A DNA stretch of 64,000 nt from an uncultured Tateyamaria sp. (GTDB lineage Bacteria > Pseudomonadota > Alphaproteobacteria > Rhodobacterales > Rhodobacteraceae), in the NCBI GenBank assembly GCA_905480645.1, contig CAJQRC010000004.1, positions 62,001-126,000 of the forward strand, given 5' to 3'. Made by a program: the position numbers and the translations under genes. Of this stretch, positions 1 to 8,749 are shown piece by piece. Numbering within the stretch: the first letter of the stretch is position 1; each line of letters opens with the position of its first letter. Under the pieces are notes generated by a model. That model did no database searches, was not told where the DNA came from, and worked only from the letters and a program-made list of their open reading frames with translations.

Positions 1-196
1 CTTTGAACAATAAATTAAATTTTTTCACCTTTCAGTTTCCTTTTTGTACCCTCTTCTCCTGAAATATGCATAATTAATGGTTAAAAGCGGTTGACCCCGC
101 CACACCCGTGCGGCCTAATCTGGTATGATTAACATGATCGTGGGCCCTTGCAACAGTTGTACTGTGGCCCAATCAAAAACTGGGAGTAACTAAGAC

Positions 197-1192
197 ATGA
201 ACTTCACGCAAAAACTTTTTAGCGCCACTGCTGCGATAGCGATTGCTGCCGGTGCGGCTTTAGCTGAGCCTGCATTGATCTTTGACCTTGGCGGCAAATT
301 TGACAAATCGTTCAATGAAGCAGCGTTTAATGGTGCTGAACGTTGGGCTAAAGAAACTGGAGGTAAATTTCTCGAAATAGAACTACAATCAGAAGCACAA
401 CGTGAGCAAGCGCTTCGCCGTTTTGCTGAATCTGGAGCTAACCCTATTGTAATGGCAGGATTCGCATTTGCTGATGCTTTAGGACAAGTCGCTGCTGACT
501 ATCCTGATACAAAATTCACTATCATAGACATGGTCGTTGATGCACCAAACGTCCGCTCGGTTGTATTCAACGAGCACGAAGGATCCTACCTTGTAGGAAT
601 GCTAGCAGCAAAAGCATCAAAGTCTGGCACTGTTGGCTTCATTGGAGGAATGGATATCCCATTGATCCGCAAATTTGCGTGCGGATATGCGCAGGGCGTT
701 AAATCAGTAAATCCAGATGCTAAAATTGTTGCAAACATGACCGGAACAACACCTGCTGCTTGGAATGATCCTGTTAAAGGTTCAGAATTGACCAAAGCAC
801 AGATATCCCAAGGAGCGGATGTAGTATATGCAGCGGCAGGCGGCACAGGCGTAGGGGTACTACAAACCGCCGCTGATGAAGGCATATTGTCAATCGGCGT
901 TGATAGTAACCAAAACTATATGCATTCAGGTAAAGTACTGACCTCTATGATGAAGCGCGTGGATAATGCTGTCTTCTCAGCTTTCAGCGATGGGACAGAT
1001 ATGGAGACCGGGTTCATGGTTATGGGTTTGGCAAATGGTGGCGTCGGTTATTCTCTAGACGAACATAATGCTGATTTAATTAGCGCCTCCATGCGTGATG
1101 CAGTGGACGATGCATCCGACAAGATTGCCGGTGGCAAACTTGCTGTGCATAATTACATGGATGATGACAACTGTCCTGCGCTCGACTTTTAA
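197..1192 (+). CDS. BMP-family ABC transporter substrate-binding protein (nucleoside-type)
   Basis: Periplasmic binding protein of the basic membrane protein (BMP/PnrA/Med) family, 331 residues, the usual size. Residues 1-23 form a typical Sec signal peptide ending in AGAALA before EPALIF. The mature start GGKFDKSFNEAAFNGAERW is the family hallmark. Characterised members bind purine nucleosides (PnrA) or other nucleosides; the exact ligand cannot be read here. The start at 197 is preceded by a GGGAG ribosome-binding sequence at 182-186. It is the first gene of a binding protein-ATPase-permease-permease cluster and is separated from the ATPase gene by a hairpin, which fits higher expression of the binding protein. 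A deoD nucleoside phosphorylase 13 kb away is consistent with purine nucleoside use, but that link is inference. Confidence 0.93.
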   Translation: MNFTQKLFSATAAIAIAAGAALAEPALIFDLGGKFDKSFNEAAFNGAERWAKETGGKFLEIELQSEAQREQALRRFAESGANPIVMAGFAFADALGQVAADYPDTKFTIIDMVVDAPNVRSVVFNEHEGSYLVGMLAAKASKSGTVGFIGGMDIPLIRKFACGYAQGVKSVNPDAKIVANMTGTTPAAWNDPVKGSELTKAQISQGADVVYAAAGGTGVGVLQTAADEGILSIGVDSNQNYMHSGKVLTSMMKRVDNAVFSAFSDGTDMETGFMVMGLANGGVGYSLDEHNADLISASMRDAVDDASDKIAGGKLAVHNYMDDDNCPALDF

Positions 1193-1210
1193 ACATATAG
1201 GAATATTATC

Positions 1211-1244
1211 TATGGGCCGTACGGATAAAGTGTAGCGGCCCATA
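1211..1244 (+). promoter_or_regulatory. Intercistronic hairpin between binding protein and ATPase genes
   Basis: Perfect 9-bp inverted repeat TATGGGCCG (1211-1219) and CGGCCCATA (1236-1244) with a 16-nt loop, just after the bmp stop codon. No T-run follows, so a strong intrinsic terminator is unlikely. Such hairpins after binding-protein genes commonly protect the upstream mRNA 3' end or cause partial termination. Confidence 0.55.
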
Positions 1245-1282
1245 TTACTAAATTAAATCCTATTTTATCTCGGAAAATGCAC

Positions 1283-2803
1283 ATGACCGCCCCCGCAATA
1301 GAACTCAAGGGCATTTCCAAAGCCTTTGGCCCCGTGCAAGCCAATAAAGATATATCAATTCGTGTAATGCCCGGAACAATCCATGGTATTATTGGTGAAA
1401 ATGGTGCTGGTAAATCCACGCTTATGTCTATTCTTTATGGTTTCTACAAAGCTGACGCAGGGGAAATATTTTTTAGTGGTCAAAAAACCGAAATTCCTGA
1501 CAGCCAAGCAGCAATTAATGCCGGAATTGGCATGGTATTCCAACACTTTAAGCTTGTTGAGAACTTCACTGTTTTAGAAAATATTATTCTTGGTGCTGAA
1601 AACGGTAGTCTGCTTGGTCCTTCATTGGACAAAGCCCGGACTACGTTGCTCAAGTTGGAAAAAGAATATGGCCTTAACGTTGATCCTGACGCAGTGATTG
1701 ATGAAATTGGGGTCGGCATGCAGCAGCGAGTAGAAATCCTAAAAGCACTATATCGACAGGCTAATATTCTCATTTTGGATGAACCTACCGGGGTACTAAC
1801 ACCTGCTGAAGCCGATCAACTTTTTCGCATTCTCAGTCTGCTACGCAAAGAAGGTAAAACAATTATTCTGATAACACACAAACTGCGTGAGGTTATGGAA
1901 ATAACCGACACAATTTCAGTAATGCGGCGAGGAGAGATAGCAGCAACTGTTAACACAGATGAAACATCTCCTCAGGAACTGGCCGAATTGATGGTCGGAC
2001 GCAAAGTCTTACTCCGCGTTGATAAGATGCCTGCGACGCCAGGCAACGTTGTTTTGGATGTTCAAAACCTCAGAGTGATAGACGATCAAGGTGTCGAAAG
2101 ACTACGCGGCATAGATCTAACGGTTCGTGCTGGCGAAATTCTGGGTATTGCTGGTGTCGCAGGCAATGGTCAGTCCGAACTACTTGAAGTACTTGGCGGT
2201 TATGCAGACGCTTCTGGGACCATTACACTCAATGGCAAGCCAATCAATCTGACCGGTAAATACGCAGATGGGCGCTCACGACGAAAACAAGGTATTGCTC
2301 ATGTACCTGAAGATCGTCAGCGTGAAGGTTTGATTATGGACTTCACCGCGTGGGAAAATACAGCTTTTGGCTATCATCGCGATCCAGTCTATAAATCAGG
2401 CTTTTTGATAAATAATACAGCTATCAAAAAAGCTACACAGGCAAAAATGCACCGGTTCGATATTCGTCCGCCGCATCCGTACCTTGCAGCAAAAAACTTT
2501 TCTGGAGGAAACCAACAAAAAATTGTACTTGCCCGAGAAATAGAGCAAAACCCTGCCTTGTTATTAATTGGCCAACCGACCCGAGGTGTAGATATTGGAG
2601 CGATAGAGTTTATCCACCAACAAGTGGTTGCGCTTAGGGATCAAGGTAAAGCAATCTTGCTTGTTTCTGTCGAACTAGAAGAAATCTTATCTCTAGCAGA
2701 TCGCATCGCTGTGATGTTTGATGGCAAAATCATGGGTGAACGGCGACCCATAGAAACAAACGAGAGAGAACTTGGGCTTTTAATGGCGGGGATACAGACT
2801 TAA
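1283..2803 (+). CDS. ABC transporter ATP-binding protein with two nucleotide-binding domains (nucleoside importer)
   Basis: Fused double ATPase of the sugar/nucleoside (RbsA/YufO-like) class that energises import together with the two permeases downstream. Counting from the upstream ATG at 1277, domain 1 has Walker A GENGAGKST (40-48), a signature written as IGVGMQQR (144-151) and Walker B ILILDEP (164-170). Domain 2 has a degenerate Walker A GVAGNGQSE (293-301), signature FSGGNQQK (408-415) and LLIGQPTRG (429-437). One degenerate site is normal for this class. Two ATGs are possible: 1277 lies only 3 nt from the GGA motif, whereas 1283 has proper spacing, so 1283 is chosen (506 residues). Confidence 0.93.
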   Translation: MTAPAIELKGISKAFGPVQANKDISIRVMPGTIHGIIGENGAGKSTLMSILYGFYKADAGEIFFSGQKTEIPDSQAAINAGIGMVFQHFKLVENFTVLENIILGAENGSLLGPSLDKARTTLLKLEKEYGLNVDPDAVIDEIGVGMQQRVEILKALYRQANILILDEPTGVLTPAEADQLFRILSLLRKEGKTIILITHKLREVMEITDTISVMRRGEIAATVNTDETSPQELAELMVGRKVLLRVDKMPATPGNVVLDVQNLRVIDDQGVERLRGIDLTVRAGEILGIAGVAGNGQSELLEVLGGYADASGTITLNGKPINLTGKYADGRSRRKQGIAHVPEDRQREGLIMDFTAWENTAFGYHRDPVYKSGFLINNTAIKKATQAKMHRFDIRPPHPYLAAKNFSGGNQQKIVLAREIEQNPALLLIGQPTRGVDIGAIEFIHQQVVALRDQGKAILLVSVELEEILSLADRIAVMFDGKIMGERRPIETNERELGLLMAGIQT

Positions 2804-2912
2804 TGTACTTCATAAACAAAAAATATCCTTATCCAAGTCTTTTAATACAGAACCGCAGATCTTCTGAGTGTGATAGTGCGACTGACACAACATCAAAGAT
2901 CGGAAAATGCCA

Positions 2913-4031
2913 ATGGACGTAATGCCGAAATGGGCTGAAGTTGTACTTATTCCATTTATTTCATTAGCTTTGGCAGCAATCCTGTCTGTTATTGTCATCC
3001 TAGCAATTGGCGAAGATCCAATAGCAGCTGTCAAGCTTATGGTTTCTGGTTCTTTGGGTTCTACCTACGGCTGGGGATATACACTTTATTACGCCACCAA
3101 TTTTATGTTTACCGGATTAGCAGTTGCAGTCGCATTTCACGCAGGCTTGTTTAACATAGGTGGTGAGGGCCAAGCGATGTTGGGCGGACTTGGTGTAGCG
3201 CTAGTCTGTCTCCTCGTACCGTGGCCACATTGGACATTAGCACTTTTTGCCGCAGCTGTAGGTGCTGCGCTTTTTGGTGCGGCTTGGGCTACAATTCCAG
3301 CCTATCTGCAAGCAAAGCGCGGCAGCCATATCGTGATCACTACAATTATGTTTAACTTTATAGCGGCCGCGTTACTGAACTACATACTAGTCAATGTTCT
3401 GCGTCCAAAAGGATCAATGGACCCGGCCACAGAACGATTTTCCGAGACGGTTCATTTGCCATCATTACACGATCTCTTAGCTCCATTTGGGATTAATTTT
3501 TCCAAAGCCGCTCCAGCAAACGTCTCTTTGATCATTGCAGTCATAGCATGCATATTGGTTTGGTTGTTAATCTGGCGCACGGCTCTGGGACTTGAAATCA
3601 GATCTTATGGTAAATCCGGACGTGCTGCGCGCTATGCTGGTATTGGATCTTTGCGGATAACCATGATTGCCATGCTCATATCAGGTGGCCTTGCTGGCAT
3701 GATGGCGATCAACAACGTTATGGGTGAAGCGGAACGATTGGTTTTAAATGCTGTCGAGGGTGCAGGGTTTATAGGCATTGCCGTAGCTTTAATGGGCCGC
3801 AGTCACCCGTTTGGAATCTTTCTTGCTGCCATATTATTTGGGTTTCTTTACCAAGGTGGCGCAGAGCTAGCTCTGTGGACAAAGATTCCACGTGAACTCA
3901 TAGTCGTTATTCAAGCCCTAGTCATTCTGTTCACAGGAGCACTGGATAACATGGTCCGTATGCCACTGGAACATATTTTTTTAGCTATTCAACGATCCCG
4001 CAGCGCTAAAATTACCAAACCAGTGGACTGA
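2913..4031 (+). CDS. ABC transporter permease (nucleoside/BMP-type, YufP-like)
   Basis: Inner-membrane permease, about 372 residues, of the branched-chain/ribose superfamily (BPD_transp_2), with many hydrophobic segments. The stretch FHAGLFNIGGEGQAMLGGLG is diagnostic for the BMP-transporter permease pair. It should form a heterodimer with the next gene product. The start region repeats the pattern seen at the ATPase gene (CGGAAAATG followed six bases later by a second ATG); the second ATG at 2913 has better ribosome-binding spacing than 2907. The stop is 2 nt before the ATG region of the next permease, indicating one transcript. Confidence 0.9.
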   Translation: MDVMPKWAEVVLIPFISLALAAILSVIVILAIGEDPIAAVKLMVSGSLGSTYGWGYTLYYATNFMFTGLAVAVAFHAGLFNIGGEGQAMLGGLGVALVCLLVPWPHWTLALFAAAVGAALFGAAWATIPAYLQAKRGSHIVITTIMFNFIAAALLNYILVNVLRPKGSMDPATERFSETVHLPSLHDLLAPFGINFSKAAPANVSLIIAVIACILVWLLIWRTALGLEIRSYGKSGRAARYAGIGSLRITMIAMLISGGLAGMMAINNVMGEAERLVLNAVEGAGFIGIAVALMGRSHPFGIFLAAILFGFLYQGGAELALWTKIPRELIVVIQALVILFTGALDNMVRMPLEHIFLAIQRSRSAKITKPVD

Positions 4032-4035
4032 AATA

Positions 4036-5010
4036 ATGAGCTTTTTTTCACTATTTGACCTATCCGTTCTCGACACGACAATCAGGCTGGCAACGCCACT
4101 ATTATTGGCCTGTCTAGCAGGCCTTTTTTCAGAAAGAGCCGGTATTTTTGACATAGGTCTTGAAGGGAAAATGCTGGCCGCGGCATTTTTCTCGGCTGCT
4201 TTTGCCTCAATGTCTGGTTCTGTTTGGGTGGGATTGCTCGCAGGAATTGGAGCATCTTTATTGCTTTCCACATTACACGGATTAGCATCTATAACTTTTC
4301 GAGGGAACCAACTGATCTCAGGTGTTGCAATCAATTTCTTAGCCGCAGGTCTTACAGTATTAATCGCTCAGAGCTGGTTTCAACAAGGTGGCCGGACGCC
4401 ATCACTATTAACGGGCGCTCGGTTTGAAGAAATTACGTTGCCTTTTACCAAAATACTTGGCGGTATACCCTATTTGGGCCGTATCTACGCAGAATTGATT
4501 TCTGGCCATTCAATTCTAGTGTATTTAGCATTATTTTGTGTTCCAGGCACTTGGTATATTCTGTTTCGGACACGTTTTGGCCTGCGGTTGCGTGCAGTCG
4601 GCGAAAATCCTGCAGCAGTCGACACAGCAGGAGTTTCTGTCATTGGTTTACGCTTTGCCGCAGTAGCTATATGCGGAATTTTATGCGGAATAGCTGGCGC
4701 TTATCTCGCAACTGGACTTCAAGCAGGTTTCGTTAAAGACATGACCGCTGGACGTGGATTTATTGCGCTGGCTGCACTGATATTTGCTAAATGGCGCCCG
4801 TGGCACGCACTTTGGGCCACATTACTGTTCGGATACTTACAAGCTATAGCACTTCGACCCGACATCATAGAAAGTGCGTTTGGTTTTAAAGTTCAAGTTC
4901 AATTACTGGATGCTTTACCGTACATCCTGACAGTTGTAATTCTTGCCGGCTTTGTTGGCAAGGCAATCCCTCCGAGAGCTGGTGGTCAACCATATGTTAA
5001 AGAGCGCTGA
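4036..5010 (+). CDS. ABC transporter permease (nucleoside/BMP-type, YufQ-like)
   Basis: Second inner-membrane permease of the BMP-type importer, 324 residues. The family motif SERAGIFDIGLEGKMLAAAF lies near the N-terminus (about residues 28-47), and a conserved loop RTRFGLRLRAVGENPAAVDTAG lies in the middle. It starts 4 nt after the preceding permease stop, so the two are translated from one message. The gene completes the four-component set binding protein, ATPase, permease, permease; no enzyme gene is attached to the operon here. A short hairpin (TGACCC, CTC, GGGTCA; 5008-5022) overlaps the stop codon but has no T-run. Confidence 0.9.
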   Translation: MSFFSLFDLSVLDTTIRLATPLLLACLAGLFSERAGIFDIGLEGKMLAAAFFSAAFASMSGSVWVGLLAGIGASLLLSTLHGLASITFRGNQLISGVAINFLAAGLTVLIAQSWFQQGGRTPSLLTGARFEEITLPFTKILGGIPYLGRIYAELISGHSILVYLALFCVPGTWYILFRTRFGLRLRAVGENPAAVDTAGVSVIGLRFAAVAICGILCGIAGAYLATGLQAGFVKDMTAGRGFIALAALIFAKWRPWHALWATLLFGYLQAIALRPDIIESAFGFKVQVQLLDALPYILTVVILAGFVGKAIPPRAGGQPYVKER

Positions 5011-5238
5011 CCCCTCGGGTCATCGTAGTGAGCTTAAATTTAATTCAGACATAAGGAGTAAGCTTACGATAGATTGCAGCATTGGACCATAAATGATGGA
5101 TCAAACCTAAAAACATGAAACGCCACTGCAGCTTTCTAGCCATCACAGCTAGTACCAGATTTCAAAACCCATCAGCCCAGTTTGCTGCATAGCGGCATGA
5201 CATCTTGATTTAACGATCAGCTACAGTCAAAAGGAAAT

Positions 5239-6156
5239 ATGCAGGTTTATCTTCCTATCGCTGAAGTTTCAGTCAATGCATTCCTCCTTTTGGGGTTAGG
5301 TGGAATGGTCGGCATACTCTCGGGAATGTTTGGCGTAGGTGGTGGATTTCTGATGACCCCACTTTTATTTTTTATAGGCATACCACCCGCTGTGGCTGTA
5401 GCAACCGAAGCAAATCAGATTGTAGCCTCTTCTTTTTCCGGTGCTCTCGCCCACTTCAGGCGAAAAACCGTAGATCTCAAAATGGGGTTTGTTCTTTTAA
5501 TCGGTGGGTTAATCGGTGCAGCACTAGGCATAATGCTATTTAATTATTTAAAATCAATGGGTCAGGTCGACCTGTTGGTCAAGCTCTGCTATGTGGTTTT
5601 TTTGGGTATCATCGGTGGATTAATGTTCATTGAGAGCATTAATGCCATGCGCAAGACTGCTAGAGGTGGCGTCATTTCAACTCGGCGCAAGCATGGTATA
5701 ATCCACAAGTTACCATTCAAAACGCGGTTTCGAGTTTCTGGGCTATATATATCAGTCATTCCACCATTAATAGTTGGCCTTTTAGTTGGTGTATTGGCAG
5801 CTATAATGGGGGTTGGTGGTGGGTTTATCATGGTGCCCGCAATGATCTATTTGCTGGGAATGCCCACCAAGGTTGTTATAGGAACATCACTTTTTCAAAT
5901 CATTTTCGTTACTGCATTCACCACGATGCTACACGCGACAACAAACTATACTGTTGATATTGTACTTGCCGTTCTGCTGTTGGTCGGTGGTGTTATTGGG
6001 GCGCAGATTGGCACTCGTATTGGTATCAAAATGAAAGCAGAACAGCTGCGTATTCTTCTTGCTCTCATTGTACTTTTGGTTTGTGGCAAACTGGCCTTTG
6101 ATCTTTTGATAATGCCCTCAGAAATCTTTTCTGTTGGTGCAGTTGAGGGGCATTAA
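5239..6156 (+). CDS. TauE/SafE (TSUP) family membrane permease
   Basis: Multi-pass inner-membrane protein of 305 residues in the TSUP family, whose members export sulfite, sulfoacetate or related organosulfur anions. The family's internal duplication is visible: GMFGVGGGFLMTPLLF (about 29-44) and IMGVGGGFIMVPAMIYLLGM (about 189-208). A GGAAAT ribosome-binding sequence precedes the ATG. The stop codon overlaps the next gene's start (TAATG), so it is translationally coupled to a TIGR02186 protein, a pairing found widely in Rhodobacterales. The substrate is not readable from sequence; sulfite export is only the family's commonest role. Confidence 0.88.
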   Translation: MQVYLPIAEVSVNAFLLLGLGGMVGILSGMFGVGGGFLMTPLLFFIGIPPAVAVATEANQIVASSFSGALAHFRRKTVDLKMGFVLLIGGLIGAALGIMLFNYLKSMGQVDLLVKLCYVVFLGIIGGLMFIESINAMRKTARGGVISTRRKHGIIHKLPFKTRFRVSGLYISVIPPLIVGLLVGVLAAIMGVGGGFIMVPAMIYLLGMPTKVVIGTSLFQIIFVTAFTTMLHATTNYTVDIVLAVLLLVGGVIGAQIGTRIGIKMKAEQLRILLALIVLLVCGKLAFDLLIMPSEIFSVGAVEGH

Positions 6157-6908
6157 TGCGCTGGCTAATTGTTCTTTTCTTTTTTTGTAACTCTGCTGCT
6201 GCAGAGACTGTAGTTCTGGGCCTAAGCCAAAATAAGGTTTCTATTACAACTAACTTTGATGGCTCCGAGATTCTCGTCTTTGGCGCTGTTAAAAGAGAAA
6301 AACCCATCCCCGAGGGTTCTCCTCTTGAGGTGATTGTAACAGTTTCCGGACCTTCTGAGCCTGTAAATGTTCGCCGCAAAGAAAAGCGCTTTGGTATTTG
6401 GGTAAATACAGACGCTGTGGAAGTCGATCACGCACCAAGCTTTTATGCAGTTGCGACAAGTGGACCACTCCATGAAGTTTTATCTGATGTTGAGGATTTA
6501 CGCCACAAGGTATCTGTACCTCAGGCCATTCGCTCCGTAGGTGCACCTATGGGTATTACCGACGCTCCAAGCTTTACAGAAGCGTTAATTCGTATTCGAA
6601 CAGCAAATAACCTGTACCAACTTATGGAAGGCCACGTAGCTGTGGACGATCAGACTTTATTTAGAGGCCGGATTGAATTACCCGCTGCCCTGACAGAGGG
6701 AGACTATGAAACTCGAATTTTCCTAACTCGAGATGGCAAAGTGGTTTCAGAATATACAACCTCTATTGATGTCCGTAAAGTTGGATTAGAACGTTGGTTG
6801 TTCAGCCTAAGTCGCGAGGAGCCCGTCTATTACGGCATTATGTCATTGGCAATTGCAATTGCGGCAGGATGGTTAGCCTCAGCAGCATTTTCCTTTATAC
6901 GAACATAA
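6156..6908 (+). CDS. TIGR02186-family membrane-anchored protein, partner of the TSUP permease
   Basis: Protein of 250 residues with an N-terminal signal sequence (about 1-17, ending NSAAAE), a periplasmic domain of roughly 200 residues, and one C-terminal membrane helix (GIMSLAIAIAAGWLASAAF, about 227-245) followed by a short positive tail. This matches the uncharacterised TIGR02186 family as I remember it. Its first codon shares a base with the TSUP permease stop codon, so the two are made together. A role as periplasmic accessory or substrate-delivery subunit for the exporter is inference from coupling and topology; no catalytic motif was recognised. Confidence 0.8.
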   Translation: MRWLIVLFFFCNSAAAETVVLGLSQNKVSITTNFDGSEILVFGAVKREKPIPEGSPLEVIVTVSGPSEPVNVRRKEKRFGIWVNTDAVEVDHAPSFYAVATSGPLHEVLSDVEDLRHKVSVPQAIRSVGAPMGITDAPSFTEALIRIRTANNLYQLMEGHVAVDDQTLFRGRIELPAALTEGDYETRIFLTRDGKVVSEYTTSIDVRKVGLERWLFSLSREEPVYYGIMSLAIAIAAGWLASAAFSFIRT

Positions 6909-6980
6909 TACACTACATGATTTGCATAAGAAATTGGCTGCCTCAGTCTCGTACAATCTCAACATAAACGAGTTCAGTAA

Positions 6981-8510
6981 TTAAAGATTAGGTTCGATTG
7001 CAAGTGTCAAAGATGCAGGTGGCATAGTACGCAGATCGTTGACCGATAATTTTTTGCTGGGTTTCGATAGTCTGTTTCGAACCACCCAAATAAGACGATT
7101 CTGAGCACGCGTAATGGCAACATATGCAAGACGTTTCCACAATGGGGTCCCCGCCTCCACTCGGCCCATACGCGCAGCAGTATAGAGGTCTGGAGCAAAG
7201 ACTTGCACAGTATCCCACTGCGAGCCCTGTGCTTTGTGGATTGTAACTGCAGCGCCATGTAAAAAAGTTGCTCCCATACGCGCGGCAAACGGTATAAAAG
7301 GTTCTTCCTCACCCAACTTTTCAATTTTTACAATAGATGCAGCAGATACTTGTGGGTCTTCGGCACCCATCACGTGTAAGCGAGAAAAGCCAGGTTTACG
7401 CCCCTCACCTAGATAGATCACTTGAGCCCCTTTAATTAACCCACGTGCTTCTAGGTCAAGGCGCTTATTACGATGCTTCATTGGTAATTCTAGTCCATCG
7501 CAGATCAGCGGTTCACCTTCAAGCAATGCATCGCTGGGCGCATCGTAGACGTTCCTAAAAGCATTAATAAGCCTAATACGGGTAGAGTTCCGCCAGACCA
7601 GAACTGGGCTGCGTGTCATTAAGTCAGCTTCTACACGTTCACTCCACACTACGCGTTCATCTTGAAGAGAAGCCTCCTCAACAATTCGTTCAAATTGTTG
7701 GAAGTCAACGTCTGGATCGGCCAGCGCATGGGCTAAATCTAGAATAGGGTTATCCGCTTTTTGTCTGTGGACCCGGTTGAGTTCCATCAAGCAAGTGGTG
7801 GGTAGTTTATCGAATACCATCGTGCCCGATTGGTTGACTGGAGCCAGTTGTGCTGGATCTCCAAATAACAATAAAGTGGGAAAGATTGCTTTAAGATCTT
7901 CGAACTGTTTGTCATCCAGCATTGATGCTTCGTCAACAAAACCAATGTCTAGTGGGTCTTCGCGACGCTTCCAACCAGTTATAAAGTCTGAACCACGCAA
8001 GCCTGCCGCAGCTAGAGCACCAGGAATCGACTTATTTGATTGGTAGAATGCAAAGGCACGGTCAAGCGCCATATCCGGCACCCCATCCACCAGCGGCCTT
8101 TCTCGACTACCGGCCAACCATTCTGCTATTCGCTCATATTCCGGATCATATACTGGGGTATATAAGATTCGATGAATAGTAGTAGCCGGGACACCATGAA
8201 TGCGTAGTACTGAAGCGGCTTTATTTGTAGGGGCAAGAATGGCTAGGGTGCGTTTATCACCGCGTTTTCGGCTTTCATAATCTCCAGAAACAATTTCGAT
8301 TCCAGCGTCTTGGAGAGCTCTATATAATGACGCCAATAATAAAGTCTTTCCGGATCCCGCCTTACCAATAACCGCCATTATAGCGGGATCAGAACGACTA
8401 CTCAGGTTCAGATTTGTATTATCAAGATCAATGCCCGTACTGCGCAACATCTCTGTTACACGATCATAAGCGCCTGCTTGATCATCAGAAAACGAAAGCT
8501 CCATTGTCAT
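6981..8510 (-). CDS. RecD/Dda-like superfamily 1 DNA helicase
   Basis: ATP-dependent SF1B helicase of 509 residues. Visible motifs: Q-type element FSDDQAGAYD (7-16), Walker A GKAGSGKT (49-56), motif Ia LAPTNKAA, motif II VDEASMLD (192-199), motif III GDPAQLAPV (217-225), motif V region TIHKAQGSQWDTV and motif VI YVAITRAQNRLIWV near the C-terminus. There are no RecB/RecC partners beside it, and it lacks the long N-terminal region of RecD2, so it resembles phage T4 Dda-like or stand-alone RecD-like helicases found in Rhodobacterales. A role in replication or repair is inferred from the family. The start ATG at 8510 has AGG eight bases upstream. Confidence 0.88.
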   Translation of the reverse strand: MTMELSFSDDQAGAYDRVTEMLRSTGIDLDNTNLNLSSRSDPAIMAVIGKAGSGKTLLLASLYRALQDAGIEIVSGDYESRKRGDKRTLAILAPTNKAASVLRIHGVPATTIHRILYTPVYDPEYERIAEWLAGSRERPLVDGVPDMALDRAFAFYQSNKSIPGALAAAGLRGSDFITGWKRREDPLDIGFVDEASMLDDKQFEDLKAIFPTLLLFGDPAQLAPVNQSGTMVFDKLPTTCLMELNRVHRQKADNPILDLAHALADPDVDFQQFERIVEEASLQDERVVWSERVEADLMTRSPVLVWRNSTRIRLINAFRNVYDAPSDALLEGEPLICDGLELPMKHRNKRLDLEARGLIKGAQVIYLGEGRKPGFSRLHVMGAEDPQVSAASIVKIEKLGEEEPFIPFAARMGATFLHGAAVTIHKAQGSQWDTVQVFAPDLYTAARMGRVEAGTPLWKRLAYVAITRAQNRLIWVVRNRLSKPSKKLSVNDLRTMPPASLTLAIEPNL

Positions 8511-8535
8511 AGCATAAACCTATAATGGACTGGCT

Positions 8536-8551
8536 CCAGTAGGCCAGTAGG
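8536..8551. repeat. Tandem 8-bp duplication upstream of the helicase gene
   Basis: CCAGTAGG occurs twice without a gap (8536-8543 and 8544-8551), 26 bp upstream of the helicase ATG. It overlaps a 6-bp inverted repeat ACTGGC (8529-8534) / GCCAGT (8543-8548), and a further ACTGGCC sits at 8559-8565. This may be a small operator-like cluster or simply replication slippage. Confidence 0.4.
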
Positions 8552-8749
8552 ATCAAGCACTGGCCAATAGTTTGCCCAATTGTACAACCTCAAAGACGCA
8601 ATAAAGCATTTCGTAAATACAGAGACCAAAAGCTGTATTACGTCTAGCAAACATCATGACTGCAGAGGCCAAAATATTTCAATGCGGTTGCAGTTAAGGT
8701 CAGTAAATACGAAACACAGGTAAAAACTATAAACGAATTAAAATCAAGC

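Noticed and set aside
91-129. Possible promoter TTGACC...TATGAT before the BMP gene
   Set aside because: Spacing between the hexamers is 27 bp; the alternative TAATCT gives 19 bp but is a weak -10. Not enough to call.
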